A DNA stretch of 22,474 bases from UBA10427 sp003500135 (GTDB lineage Bacteria > Bacteroidota > Bacteroidia > Cytophagales > Cyclobacteriaceae). Under the pieces are notes generated by a model. It made no database searches and was not told the DNA's origin. It worked only from the letters and a program-made list of their open reading frames with translations. This document shows positions 6,758 through 15,321 of the stretch, in pieces (position 1 is the stretch's first letter; each line of letters opens with the position of its first letter). The stretch covers positions 1 to 22,474 of the forward strand of contig CAWZYQ010000056.1 of assembly GCA_963966275.1 (NCBI GenBank), read 5' to 3'. Position numbers and translations under genes: made by a program.

Positions 6758-9206
6758 TTCCAACCATGTCTTTTTGCATTCTGGCCAGTCGGTCTGCCAG
6801 CTTTTCCGTTGTCAGTCGTTCCCTCAGCCGGTCGGCCATAATAGGAAAGGCAAATGGTGTAAAACGCTCTGGTTTTCGCAGTATGATTTTTTGCTGGTTG
6901 ATCTTGCGCATTGCCCCAATAAGTCTCTGATAATCCAGTTGCAAAGTGATAACTTCTTCTCTTGCCTGCTGAATAAGTAAATTATCGGGTTCGTATTGGG
7001 ATAACACGTCATAAATGAGCGCTGAGGATGATTGAAGGTGTCTGGAGGAGATGGTTTTGCCGGGAAACCCTTTAAATACCAACCCGGAAATAGCGGCAAT
7101 ATCCCTGAATCTCCGTCGGGCCAGTTCACTGTGGTTCAGGCTTTGCTCCACATCTTCCAATAAATTTTCGGCGCTGAAGAGATCAAGTTCCAGGGCTTCT
7201 TCAATAGGCAAGGCCTGATCAGTTAATAATTCAAAACCGTAGTCATTCATTGCGATAGAAAAGGTAATGGGTTTCAACCTGGCTATTCTAAAAGCAATAA
7301 GGGCTGAAAGAACTTCATGAACGAAACGACCTTCAAATGGATAAACGAAAATATGATCCCCTTCTCGGGAGCGGATATGTTCGATCAGTAATTCATTTTT
7401 TGCCGGTAGGGCTGATTGATTTGCCTGTTTTTTTAGAAGTGGCGCAATGCATTCCATTTCCGGGCCCTCATATTTCTCTTTACAGGCTTCTTCAAGCTTA
7501 ATCCGGATCAGCTCGCTGAGCTTGGAGGACAGCGGTAGTTTTCCTCCCATCCAACGAGGAATGGCGCCTTTTTTCTTACTGGATTTGCGCACAATGGCCG
7601 TCATATCTTTTATGCGTACCAGTTCCAGGTTTTTGCCCATAAACCAGAAGGCATCCCCTTCGCGCATTTGAGCAATAAAACTTTCTTCCACCATGCCTAT
7701 GGTACCGCCCGATAAAAACTTGATCCGTATCATGGGGTCACTCACGATGGCTCCTATTGAAAGCCGATGCCTGTAAGCTACTTTTCGCGATTGAACATAG
7801 TAGCGGCCATGCACTTTGTGTACCCGGGCAAACTCTTCGTATTCCTGAAGGCTTCTGCCGCCCTTTTCAATAAACTGCAACACCCAGTCCCACATGATTT
7901 TATTCAAATGCCGGTAGGCATGGCTTTTTTTAACTGTATGATAGGCCTGTAATTCATCAAAACCCTGTCCTACGGCAAGCGTGACGAGAAACTGTACCAA
8001 TACATCGAAACTTAGCTCAAGAGGCGTGCGCTCCTCGTGGTGTTGTTGATCGGATGCAAGTCGCAAGGCAGCGCCTTCTACGATTTCAAGTGCATGGGTA
8101 GGCATAAAATGGATCTTGCTCAGCTTACCGGGTTGGTGGCCACTTCTCCCAGCCCTCTGAAAAAAGCGGGAAATGCCCTTGGGCCCGCCTGCCTGGATAA
8201 CAGTTTCAACCGGGGTGAAATCAACACCCAGGTCGAGGCTTGAAGTACAAACTACCAGTTTCAGCTTACCTTCTTTCAGGGCGGTTTCAACCCATAAACG
8301 TATGTCAGGATCTATGGAGCCGTGGTGTAGCGCCATAATACCTGCCAGGTGCGGGGCTGCATCCAATATGTTTCGATACCAGATTTCAGCCTGTGACCGG
8401 GTATTGGTAAAGAAGAGGGCGCTATTGCTTTTTTCAATAATGGGCAACACCTTTTGTATCAACCCGGAGCCTACATGGCCAGCCCAGGGGAATTTTTTTA
8501 TATCGTCGGGAAGTATTGTGGACAATTCCGTTTTTTCCTGACTTTTAGCTTTGATAATATCCGATTTACGCTCCGGCTGAACGTGAACGAGGACTTTTAA
8601 GGCTTCTTCAATATTGCCAATGGTGGCAGATATGCCCCAGATCTTTAGTTCGGGCTTGATATATGTGAATTGTGCCAGGGCTAGTTCCATTTGAACACCC
8701 CGTTTGGTGCTCATCAGTTCGTGCCACTCATCTACTATCACGGCTTTTAATTGGCTGAAATACTGAGCGCTATCTTTATGACTTAGCATAAGATGGATGC
8801 TTTCCGGAGTAGTAATGAGGCAAACCGGTGGCTTGCGCTTTAGCCTTTGCCGGTCGGAGGAGGAGGTGTCTCCGGTTCGGATTGCCACCTCCCAGTTCAA
8901 CCCCATTCCCCCGATAGCCACTTCCATTGCTTTTTTTATGTCAGAAGCCAGTGCACGAATAGGGGTGACCCAAATGTATTTTAATCCTTTGCCGGGGTTG
9001 GGGCCTTCATTTTCCTGTAATTCCAACATACAAGCCAGCCATAAAGCATATGTTTTACCGGCGCCCGTAGGCGCATTTAGTAAACCATTTTGCCCATCCA
9101 AAAAGTTACGCCAGGTTTTTAATTGAAAATCAAAGGCTTGCCAACCTTGCCGTCGAAACCAGTTAAGGGCCGGACGAAATCTCTTGTGTTCAACTATTTT
9201 CCTCAT
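6753..9206 (-). CDS. Ligase-associated DNA damage response DEXH-box helicase (Lhr-like)
   Basis: An 817-residue superfamily 2 helicase. Motifs run in order: Walker A APTGAGKT at 45-52, motif Ia TPIRALA, TTPES, the Walker B box DEWH at 159-162, motif III SATIGN, and motif VI QRAGRSGHQPG near residue 350. These are followed by the long C-terminal Lhr-core region (winged helix plus DUF4145/WH-like parts). The size and motif spelling match the 'ligase-associated DEXH box helicase' family, which normally sits with an ATP-dependent ligase, an MBL-fold exonuclease and PdeM. It likely unwinds DNA or DNA:RNA during repair in the cytoplasm. Here the ligase and exonuclease are not upstream; a plus-strand DoxX-like gene is. 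The gene appears intact. Confidence 0.93.
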   Translation of the reverse strand: MRKIVEHKRFRPALNWFRRQGWQAFDFQLKTWRNFLDGQNGLLNAPTGAGKTYALWLACMLELQENEGPNPGKGLKYIWVTPIRALASDIKKAMEVAIGGMGLNWEVAIRTGDTSSSDRQRLKRKPPVCLITTPESIHLMLSHKDSAQYFSQLKAVIVDEWHELMSTKRGVQMELALAQFTYIKPELKIWGISATIGNIEEALKVLVHVQPERKSDIIKAKSQEKTELSTILPDDIKKFPWAGHVGSGLIQKVLPIIEKSNSALFFTNTRSQAEIWYRNILDAAPHLAGIMALHHGSIDPDIRLWVETALKEGKLKLVVCTSSLDLGVDFTPVETVIQAGGPKGISRFFQRAGRSGHQPGKLSKIHFMPTHALEIVEGAALRLASDQQHHEERTPLELSFDVLVQFLVTLAVGQGFDELQAYHTVKKSHAYRHLNKIMWDWVLQFIEKGGRSLQEYEEFARVHKVHGRYYVQSRKVAYRHRLSIGAIVSDPMIRIKFLSGGTIGMVEESFIAQMREGDAFWFMGKNLELVRIKDMTAIVRKSSKKKGAIPRWMGGKLPLSSKLSELIRIKLEEACKEKYEGPEMECIAPLLKKQANQSALPAKNELLIEHIRSREGDHIFVYPFEGRFVHEVLSALIAFRIARLKPITFSIAMNDYGFELLTDQALPIEEALELDLFSAENLLEDVEQSLNHSELARRRFRDIAAISGLVFKGFPGKTISSRHLQSSSALIYDVLSQYEPDNLLIQQAREEVITLQLDYQRLIGAMRKINQQKIILRKPERFTPFAFPIMADRLRERLTTEKLADRLARMQKDMVGK

Positions 9207-9216
9207 GAATAATGTC

Positions 9217-9224
9217 CAAAGCTA
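9217..9224 (-). promoter_or_regulatory. Promoter -7 element before the helicase
   Basis: TAGCTTTG on the minus strand is a perfect TAnnTTTG element and identical to the ftsX one. The predicted start lies near 9210, only a few bases before the ATG at 9206, so the message would be nearly leaderless. A clear -33 TTTG is missing; the region there is CTTTTTTCTTTG-like. Confidence 0.42.
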
Positions 9225-9298
9225 CAAAGAAAAAAGTGGCACTTTTGTTTGTCTTAATTTGTTTTTATAAATGAAGGCCTTAACAAAAAGGAGGATTT

Positions 9299-9748
9299 AT
9301 GGGACTATTCAATAACCTGAAAAATTACAGGATGCTCCACCATCCTTTTGTTTTTGATCTCGTTCGCGTAATGCTTGGTATCCTCATCTTCTACAAGGGC
9401 GTAATGTTTGTAAGCGACGGATCATCGCTCAATGAAATCATTGATAATAGCCGGGTGGGAGGCCTGGCAATGATACTGGAACATCATGTTGCTTTTACCT
9501 TATTGGCAGGAGGCATACTGATCACCCTCGGACTGTTGACCAGGCTGGCCATCATTTTTCAGCTTCCTGTTTTTATTGGGGTGCTGCTCAATCCGGATGT
9601 TAAGTATGGCTTATATTCGGTATACAACGAATATACCTTTTCTATTTTTATGGTTTTGATCCTTGTAGTCATGCTTATTTATGGTTCAGGGCCATATTCT
9701 GTTGACCATTTTTTGAATAGGAGTAAAAAAATTCAGCATAGCCACTAA
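9299..9748 (+). CDS. DoxX-like integral membrane protein
   Basis: A 149-residue protein with four predicted membrane spans (about residues 20-37, 52-75, 80-97 and 105-128). The N-terminal span HPFVFDLVRVMLGILIFYKGVMFV, and the pattern of a Gly-rich second span followed by a short third one, resemble the DoxX/TerC-like small membrane proteins of Bacteroidota. Function is unknown; DoxX relatives have been linked to quinone or thiol redox reactions in the membrane, but no such motif can be read here. A canonical GGAGG sits 7 nt before the ATG, unusual in this phylum. It is a single gene with its own terminator. Confidence 0.75.
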   Translation: MGLFNNLKNYRMLHHPFVFDLVRVMLGILIFYKGVMFVSDGSSLNEIIDNSRVGGLAMILEHHVAFTLLAGGILITLGLLTRLAIIFQLPVFIGVLLNPDVKYGLYSVYNEYTFSIFMVLILVVMLIYGSGPYSVDHFLNRSKKIQHSH

Positions 9749-9772
9749 TTTTTAACACCTGATTATTTTGAC

Positions 9773-9811
9773 AAAAAGCTACTTCTGATTATCTTAGGGT
9801 AGCTTTTTTTA
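9773..9811 (+). terminator. Intrinsic terminator after DoxX-like gene
   Basis: The stem AAAAAGCTAC (9773-9782) pairs with GTAGCTTTTT (9799-9808) around a 16-nt loop, and the T-run continues to 9810. It ends the DoxX-like transcript just before the next gene at 9825. Confidence 0.82.
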
Positions 9812-9824
9812 ATTACCGCAAATA

Positions 9825-10655
9825 ATGAAGACTATGAGGGTAATCCTTTTAATTGCGCTGGTGTCCTTTTGTTTTACTTCTTCCCAAGCTCAATTTGGTT
9901 TTTACGAATTTGGCGCCAGGCGGCAGTCCCTGGCTTTTGCTGATGTCGCAATGAATGGTCCATGGTCGCTTTTCAATAATGTTGCAGGTATCACAGGCAT
10001 AGAAAATACCTATATAATGGCCGGCTATCAGCGGTATGAACAGGTGACAGGCTTTGACCGCTACGCAGTGGGTCTGATCAAGCCTATTCGAAGTACGGCC
10101 ATAGGTGTTTCGGTTTACGGGTTTGGCGACGAAATAAGCAGCGAACGAAAAGTAGCGCTAAGTGTAGCGCATAAGGCAGGGCGATTTAGCCTGGGTGTAA
10201 ACACACATTTCAGTCAGATCAGTGTAGAGGGTTTTGAATCCCGGTTTTTTTGGATGGTCGATATCGGCGGCTTGGCAGAACTGAGCGATCGGCTTAACAT
10301 CGGAATGCACATAAGCAATCTCAATCAAACAAAAATAGCAGAATTTCCGGAGGCCAACCTTCCTTTATCACTTGAGATCGGCCTTTCGTACCGGCCGGTT
10401 GAAGAGCTAAATATTCTTTTCGAGATCGAGCAGGCTACTATATCTGAAATGCAGGCGGGTTTCGCAATGGAGTATCAGCCGGTGGAATCATGGAAAATGC
10501 GAGGTGGATATCAGCTGGAAAGGCAGCAATTATTTGGAGGAATTGGCTTTGGAAAGCGCCATTTTGAAATTGATTATGCATTTGCTTATCAGTCGTTTTT
10601 TGGTTTCAGCCATCAATTGGGATTGTTGTTTAACTGGCTGCGATATGAAAAGTAA
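9825..10655 (+). CDS. Outer-membrane beta-barrel, PorV/PorQ-like
   Basis: A 276-residue protein with a signal peptide (cleavage near SSQAQ, residue 23) and alternating strands to the end. After the signal comes the pattern FGARRQSLAFADVAMNGPWSLFNNVAGI, which is the 'GAR..alg.A.va..g.waaf.NpAgl' opening shared by PorV, PorQ and related FadL-fold barrels. PorV is a type IX secretion shuttle; this one is shorter than PorV (usually near 380 residues), so I call it only PorV-like. The gene overlaps the next one by 11 nt, so the two proteins are made together and may act together. ATG at 9834 is an alternative start three codons in. Function is unknown. Confidence 0.72.
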   Translation: MKTMRVILLIALVSFCFTSSQAQFGFYEFGARRQSLAFADVAMNGPWSLFNNVAGITGIENTYIMAGYQRYEQVTGFDRYAVGLIKPIRSTAIGVSVYGFGDEISSERKVALSVAHKAGRFSLGVNTHFSQISVEGFESRFFWMVDIGGLAELSDRLNIGMHISNLNQTKIAEFPEANLPLSLEIGLSYRPVEELNILFEIEQATISEMQAGFAMEYQPVESWKMRGGYQLERQQLFGGIGFGKRHFEIDYAFAYQSFFGFSHQLGLLFNWLRYEK

Positions 10656-12618
10656 GGTAGTGTTTTTGCTATTTCTCATAGCGGCAAATACAAATGTGTT
10701 TAGTCAGAATACGCAGGAGGCGCTTCAGGAAATTTCCTGGGATGCGGGCAGTGGAAATATGGACCTCCAGCCATGGGAAGATCTACCGGTCAACCAGTTT
10801 GAAGTGAACCAGGCGGACTCAACAGATTGGATGGAGTTGGGTTTGTTTACGCCAGATCAGGTAAGCGCCATAATGCACTACAAAAGAAGATACAAAACCA
10901 TAAGAAGCGTATTTGAACTGAGTACAATCCCCGGCATCAACGAGTCAATATGGCGACAATTGGAATCCCGGCTTAGTTTTGATGAAGTAGAAAGGTTGAA
11001 AAATAAAGGAACACATCACCGGTTATTGATGCGGTACAGCCAGACATTGGAGCAAAGGAGGGGCTATAAGTTCCAGGAATCGGTCAACCGGATACCGTAT
11101 ATGGGCAGTCCGGTCAACTGGCTATTACGTTACCGGGGTTTACTGTCTGAAAATACTGAAATAGGTTTGATATTGGAAAAAGATAGTGGTGAGCCTTTTC
11201 TATGGCAGCCTGAAAAACAATATTTTGGTTCCGAGTACGTGGGTTTATATGTTGATTTAAAAAATTTGTGGAAATTCAACCGTGTCATCCTGGGGAGTTA
11301 CCGTTATCAAAACGGGCAGGGCCTTGTATTTGGATCTTCTTTTTTCAATACCAGACACCCCGAATACCTGGTCTACAATAAACTCCAACAAAATTCACTG
11401 AGGCCTTACAGAAGTGCAAATGCCGCTTTAAATCATTTCAGAGGCTTGGGAGCGTCATTTGGAAGAAAAAATTGGAGATTTAATGTATTATCATCTTCCA
11501 GGCTGGTATCTGGCACGGTTCATTCGGCCCCGGATTCAGCTTACTATCTAAATGCTATCAGAACCAGTGATTATTTTCGAACGGAAACAGACCTTAATAA
11601 CCGGTTTTCAGCGAGACATGACCAGGTAGGTATCAGCACGTCATTTGAACGAGGCCCCTGGCATGTAGGTTTAAATATGCTGGCAGGACAGTTTACTTTA
11701 CCACTTACAATGCTTGACACGGGCAATACCTATCATGCATCCAGTTTGTTCTTTCAATACAGCGGTAAGAGGTGGTACGCATTCGGCGAGGTGGCCCGGG
11801 ATTTTAAAAACCGTTTAGCAATCAATGTGGGGTCTTTATTTCATTTGGAGGAGGGTATACAGACCATTTTAGGCCTGCGACATTATCAACCCGGGTATTA
11901 TGCTCCCAACAGCAATGCTTTTGGTAGGTTTAGCGGGAATCAAAATGAACAGGGATTTTATTGGGGGTTAGTGATGCAAACAAGTCAATTGTTGAAATTG
12001 AGTGGTTTTGTGGATGCCCATCGTAATTTAGAGCCCCGATTTGGTTTGGAAAAGCCTGTTTGGCAACAAATATATGGTTTTAATATCACCTACACGCCTT
12101 CAAAAAATTTAGAGTTGAAGTGCCGCTACAGGAGATATTATGAAACCGACTACCAGTTGAACGAGAATGGCAGGTTAAAAATACCTGAAGCAAGAAACCG
12201 TTGGCAAATAATGACTTCAGCCCGATATGTTCCTTTAACAGGATTGCGCCTCACTTCATTTTGGGGCCTTCATGCATTATCCAGTCAAATGGGAAAGCTG
12301 TTGGCACAGGATATTGAGTATAAAAAAGGCAAGTATACCGTCTATTATCGGGTGGCGATTTTTGATGTAGATGAATACGACGTCAGAATGTATTTATATG
12401 AAAATGATTTATTGTACTTTTTTAATGTGCCGATGTTTCAAAACAGAGGCAATCGACATGCCTTTATGTTGAGGTACAAATTGAATAACTCAATTTATTT
12501 CGGGTTAAAGCTTCAGATGTTCAATTATCAGGATGTCAACGAAGTAGGTTCCGGTTATGAAGCCATAAATGGTAATAAAAGCCATGTGATAAGAATACAG
12601 GCCCGGTTGAATCTTTAG
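10645..12618 (+). CDS. Helix-hairpin-helix (ComEA-like) protein with outer-membrane-barrel-like C-terminus
   Basis: A 657-residue exported protein. Residues 1-20 are a signal peptide. Residues 52-110 resemble the paired helix-hairpin-helix of ComEA: FEVNQADSTDWMELGL, a YKRRYKTIRSVFEL hinge, and IPGINESIW. The usual GIG hairpins are altered in the first copy (LGLF). From about 120 to the end the protein is rich in alternating aromatic strands (e.g. WLLRYRGLL, RLRYK-type repeats), typical of a 16- to 20-strand outer-membrane barrel. The frame is open from 10504, but that would run inside the previous gene; ATG at 10645 gives a signal peptide and an 11-nt overlap. In ComEA the motif binds DNA during uptake; whether this one does is unknown. 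Confidence 0.75.
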   Translation: MKSKVVFLLFLIAANTNVFSQNTQEALQEISWDAGSGNMDLQPWEDLPVNQFEVNQADSTDWMELGLFTPDQVSAIMHYKRRYKTIRSVFELSTIPGINESIWRQLESRLSFDEVERLKNKGTHHRLLMRYSQTLEQRRGYKFQESVNRIPYMGSPVNWLLRYRGLLSENTEIGLILEKDSGEPFLWQPEKQYFGSEYVGLYVDLKNLWKFNRVILGSYRYQNGQGLVFGSSFFNTRHPEYLVYNKLQQNSLRPYRSANAALNHFRGLGASFGRKNWRFNVLSSSRLVSGTVHSAPDSAYYLNAIRTSDYFRTETDLNNRFSARHDQVGISTSFERGPWHVGLNMLAGQFTLPLTMLDTGNTYHASSLFFQYSGKRWYAFGEVARDFKNRLAINVGSLFHLEEGIQTILGLRHYQPGYYAPNSNAFGRFSGNQNEQGFYWGLVMQTSQLLKLSGFVDAHRNLEPRFGLEKPVWQQIYGFNITYTPSKNLELKCRYRRYYETDYQLNENGRLKIPEARNRWQIMTSARYVPLTGLRLTSFWGLHALSSQMGKLLAQDIEYKKGKYTVYYRVAIFDVDEYDVRMYLYENDLLYFFNVPMFQNRGNRHAFMLRYKLNNSIYFGLKLQMFNYQDVNEVGSGYEAINGNKSHVIRIQARLNL

Positions 12619-12920
12619 TTCAATTAATTCGCTGATTGGTAAGGGGTTACAGGAACAGACTTAAGCTTTTAAATATTAATGAAAATCGGGTGATAATAAT
12701 AAAGCATAGGAAAAGTGGATTATTACTGTTAAATGAATAAAATTCGGAGTATATCAGATTATTATTTTCAATAAACTTGGCGTTTGTTTACCATATCAAA
12801 TTTCAGTCTCACACGAATTCTCTTTCTATACATGTTTAATTCCCGCATCAAGCATGTTTTTACATTGGCTGTTAGTATGAAAGCGTAAAAAATTTCAAAA
12901 TTCATATGAAATCATTAGAT

Positions 12921-12937
12921 AATAATTAGTAATTATT
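12921..12937. repeat. 17-bp perfect interrupted palindrome, possible operator
   Basis: AATAATTA, G, TAATTATT: two 8-bp arms around one base, 51 nt upstream of the predicted -7 element. With a 1-nt centre it cannot form a hairpin, so it looks more like a binding site for a dimeric regulator than a terminator. In AT-rich DNA such palindromes also arise by chance. Confidence 0.35.
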
Positions 12938-12987
12938 TTCAAATATCAGTAAGTTTGGTTCTAGAATTTTCAGGCAGCGCTGGTAAA

Positions 12988-12995
12988 TAACTTTG
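12988..12995 (+). promoter_or_regulatory. Promoter -7 element before the helical repeat gene
   Basis: TAACTTTG matches TAnnTTTG exactly. A good -33 TTTG at the usual distance is lacking: TTTG occurs at 12954-12957, 30 nt away, and the correctly placed sequence is TTTTC near 12967-12970. It would give a leader of about 115 nt before the ATG at 13118. Confidence 0.45.
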
Positions 12996-13117
12996 CAAAG
13001 AATGTAATAAATAAATTATTATTATCGCTGTGCTTCTGGCAATTCCGTTTTCAGGGCAAGGTTAAATATGGTATAAATATTTTAGGGGACATTATTTTAT
13101 TTTCTTATTCTAGCAAC

Positions 13118-14629
13118 ATGGAAGACCTTCAAAGATTAGTAAAAATTGTCACAAGATTAAAACAAAGACAGTATCCGTTATTGGAATTAAAAAGCATAAA
13201 TGAAAATTCCAGTAAAGAGAACTTATTCTTCAGGCACATCAGAAAGGGTATTGTCAGTACTGATGATGATGCTGCCGAATTATTGTACGGAAGTAAAAGT
13301 GAAGACGACCGTTACAGAATGTTAAAATCAAGGTTGAAGCAAAAGCTGCTCAATCATATTTTCTTTTTGGATTTCACTGATGACAACGAAAAAACACCGG
13401 AAAGTCTCGAGCAGGAGTGTATCCATCTTTTACATCAGGGCAGGGTATTAATGCTTACCGGTGAGCTGAAGATCGCAAAAGGATTATTTTTTAAGGCTTA
13501 CACTGCTGCAACTCGTTATGAATTCACCCATTACAAGGTACAGGCGTTGGAAGAAATGGTTAAGGTATACAGCGAAAACCATCAACCTCATGTTTTTGAA
13601 GACACTGTAAATGAGTTAAACGAAGTAAGAAAGCTTTACAATGCCGAGGACGAAGCCAAGCAGCGCTATTACTACATCAAAATGATGTTATCAAAATCGG
13701 TCAATTCGAGAAGGAAAAATATGGATTATGCCATTGAGTCCATTGAATGGTTTCATAAAAAGTGGAAACAGTTCAAGTCATTTAATCTTTTTGAGTTTTA
13801 CTACAAAACAAAAAGGAATGTAATGACGCTTCAGGGAGAGCACGAAAAACTATTGGATTTTCTTAATGATGTTCTTTCCGGAAAAGTGGAAAGGTACGAA
13901 ATCAATGAGCAACGCCTGGACATCAGCAATGTACAACATGCAAAAGTGTATGCCTTGCTTAAGCTGAACAGGATCAATGAAGGGCTTGAAGCTGCCAATC
14001 AGTATGAAGAATTTGTAAATGAAAGCCAAAATGAGTGGTTTGATCTGAAGGAGCTACAGGTATTGTTGGCAATGAAAGGTGAGCGATTTGACGATGCATT
14101 GGAATACATAGGCAAAGTATTTGAAAACAAGCGCTTTATAACCCTGGATAGAGTAGTAGAGAATAAATGGAAACTCTACAATGCTTATTTGCATTTTGCA
14201 CATGCCAGTAATTTCCATATGCGAAATTTCAATTTTGCCAAGTTTGTCGATTTCGTTCCCGAATACGATAAATCGCTCGAGGGTTACAATGTAGCCTTGT
14301 TGATACTGCAGTTTATTTACTATGTAGAACAAGGTGATATGGATGAAATTGCTATTCGTAGAGATGAGCTGAAGAAATATATGGCAAATCACTTTAAAGA
14401 AAACTTCAGTTATCGCACGAGAACTATTTATAAGCTACTCAATATTGTGGTGGAGAACGATCTGAATTACCGCAAGATATTGTCGCGAAGCAAATATCTG
14501 ATCAATAAGCTCAATGAAGCTGAGGTATTGGAAGATACGTACAACGAGATGGAGATCATATCCTATGAATTCCTGTGGGAGCAAATGATGAACATGATCA
14601 AACTCGAGCGGGCAAGTTCCTGGGATTAA
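13118..14629 (+). CDS. Large all-helical (TPR-like) protein of unknown function
   Basis: A 503-residue soluble protein with no signal peptide or membrane span. It is predicted to be nearly all helix: the pattern of paired amphipathic helices (e.g. GRVLMLTGELKIAKGLFFKAYTAATRY near residues 109-135, and LNRINEGLEAANQYEEF near 285-301) is TPR-like, though I cannot assign a named TPR family. The N-terminal 80 residues form a charged bundle (MEDLQRLVKIVTRLKQRQ, LKSRLKQKLLNHIFFLDF). I do not recognise the gene beyond this; it resembles proteins I associate with Cytophagales only. It is a single gene with a long AT-rich leader and its own terminator. Confidence 0.75.
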   Translation: MEDLQRLVKIVTRLKQRQYPLLELKSINENSSKENLFFRHIRKGIVSTDDDAAELLYGSKSEDDRYRMLKSRLKQKLLNHIFFLDFTDDNEKTPESLEQECIHLLHQGRVLMLTGELKIAKGLFFKAYTAATRYEFTHYKVQALEEMVKVYSENHQPHVFEDTVNELNEVRKLYNAEDEAKQRYYYIKMMLSKSVNSRRKNMDYAIESIEWFHKKWKQFKSFNLFEFYYKTKRNVMTLQGEHEKLLDFLNDVLSGKVERYEINEQRLDISNVQHAKVYALLKLNRINEGLEAANQYEEFVNESQNEWFDLKELQVLLAMKGERFDDALEYIGKVFENKRFITLDRVVENKWKLYNAYLHFAHASNFHMRNFNFAKFVDFVPEYDKSLEGYNVALLILQFIYYVEQGDMDEIAIRRDELKKYMANHFKENFSYRTRTIYKLLNIVVENDLNYRKILSRSKYLINKLNEAEVLEDTYNEMEIISYEFLWEQMMNMIKLERASSWD

Positions 14630-14646
14630 TCAAAACAGTTATAAAG

Positions 14647-14675
14647 AAAAGGCCGGTTTTTGCCAGCCTTTTTTT
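14647..14675. terminator. Terminator between convergent genes
   Basis: AAAGGC (14648-14653) pairs with GCCTTT (14666-14671), extended by two GC pairs after one mismatch, with a T-run to 14675. An A-rich run on the other side makes it likely to serve the minus-strand YbaK gene as well. Confidence 0.72.
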
Positions 14676-14688
14676 ATGTCACAGCACA

Positions 14689-15162
14689 TTAGGAATACAA
14701 CTTCTCAGAAAACTGGAGTACAATGGGGTTTACCAGGCCGGCAAAATCCATATAAGTCATTTTGATGGCCTCCCTGTGATTACCTGCATTAAATGCGATA
14801 TAAACGTCACCTGTCAGGCTTTCCGATACAAAAGTTTCCATATTCCATAAGTTGCCAAATGGTGGCATTGCGCCGGTTTCACATTCAGGAAAGAGGTCTT
14901 TGAACTCCTGTTCGGTTACCAGTTCGCAATTGCTGCATCCGATAACTTTTTTCAATTTGTTGAAATCGATCAGGTATGAGGCTGGTAAAACCGCCATGGC
15001 AAGGTCGCCGTCTTTTCTGAATATCACTGTCTTGGCAATTTCTTTACCTGGTATGTGCGTGGCCGCCGCAGTCTGCAAAGCAGTATGTGTTTCCATATGA
15101 GGGATCAATTCATAATTGGTCCTGTTCTTCTGCAGGAATTCAATAAGTTTCTTGTTAGCCAT
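14689..15162 (-). CDS. YbaK/EbsC-type aminoacyl-tRNA deacylase
   Basis: A 157-residue single-domain protein of the YbaK / ProX editing family, which hydrolyses mischarged aminoacyl-tRNA in the cytoplasm. Visible family features are TAAATHIPGKEIAKTVIFRKDGDLAMAVLPA (the lysine and the strand around it), the GAMPPFGNLW loop near residues 95-105, and the NAGNHREAIKMTYMDFAGL end. The exact substrate cannot be told from sequence. The start ATG is preceded by a strong CGGAGGATACT site. It stands alone, convergent with the helical protein and divergent from the amidase operon. Confidence 0.85.
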   Translation of the reverse strand: MANKKLIEFLQKNRTNYELIPHMETHTALQTAAATHIPGKEIAKTVIFRKDGDLAMAVLPASYLIDFNKLKKVIGCSNCELVTEQEFKDLFPECETGAMPPFGNLWNMETFVSESLTGDVYIAFNAGNHREAIKMTYMDFAGLVNPIVLQFSEKLYS

Positions 15163-15289
15163 AGTATCCTCCGTTTTTAGGTTAATAACATGATGTGAAT
15201 TGTGTTAGTGTTTATTTATATATACGATTATTCAATCACCTGGCTGACATAATTGTCATTTTTCTTTTATGGTACTTTCTGGTAACTAT

Positions 15290-15321
15290 TTTCCATATGT
15301 ATGGCATCGTGGTTACATTTG
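15290..15321 (+). promoter_or_regulatory. Promoter of the amidase operon
   Basis: TTTC (15290-15293, one mismatch to TTTG) and TACATTTG (15314-15321, perfect TAnnTTTG) are 20 nt apart. The predicted start near 15328 lies downstream of the ATG at 15301, which supports ATG at 15370 as the true amidase start, with a leader of about 42 nt. Confidence 0.5.

Larger units (their letters stand above)
12619..13117. other. AT-rich intergenic region with palindromes
   Basis: About 500 bp without a convincing gene. It contains two perfect palindromes (TTCATATGAA at 12901-12910 and AATAATTAGTAATTATT at 12921-12937) and a promoter-like element at 12988-12995. No strong terminator follows the upstream HhH gene. 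An 18-codon frame at 12832-12888 has no ribosome-binding site and is not called. The frame of the next gene is open upstream of its ATG but has no start codon there. Confidence 0.6.

Noticed and set aside
10504..10644. N-terminal extension of the HhH-barrel protein
   Set aside because: It lies wholly inside the preceding barrel gene in another frame and would destroy the signal peptide that begins at 10645.
12832..12888. An 18-codon reading frame in the long gap
   Set aside because: It has no ribosome-binding site and no recognisable product, and sits in AT-rich DNA where such frames are frequent.
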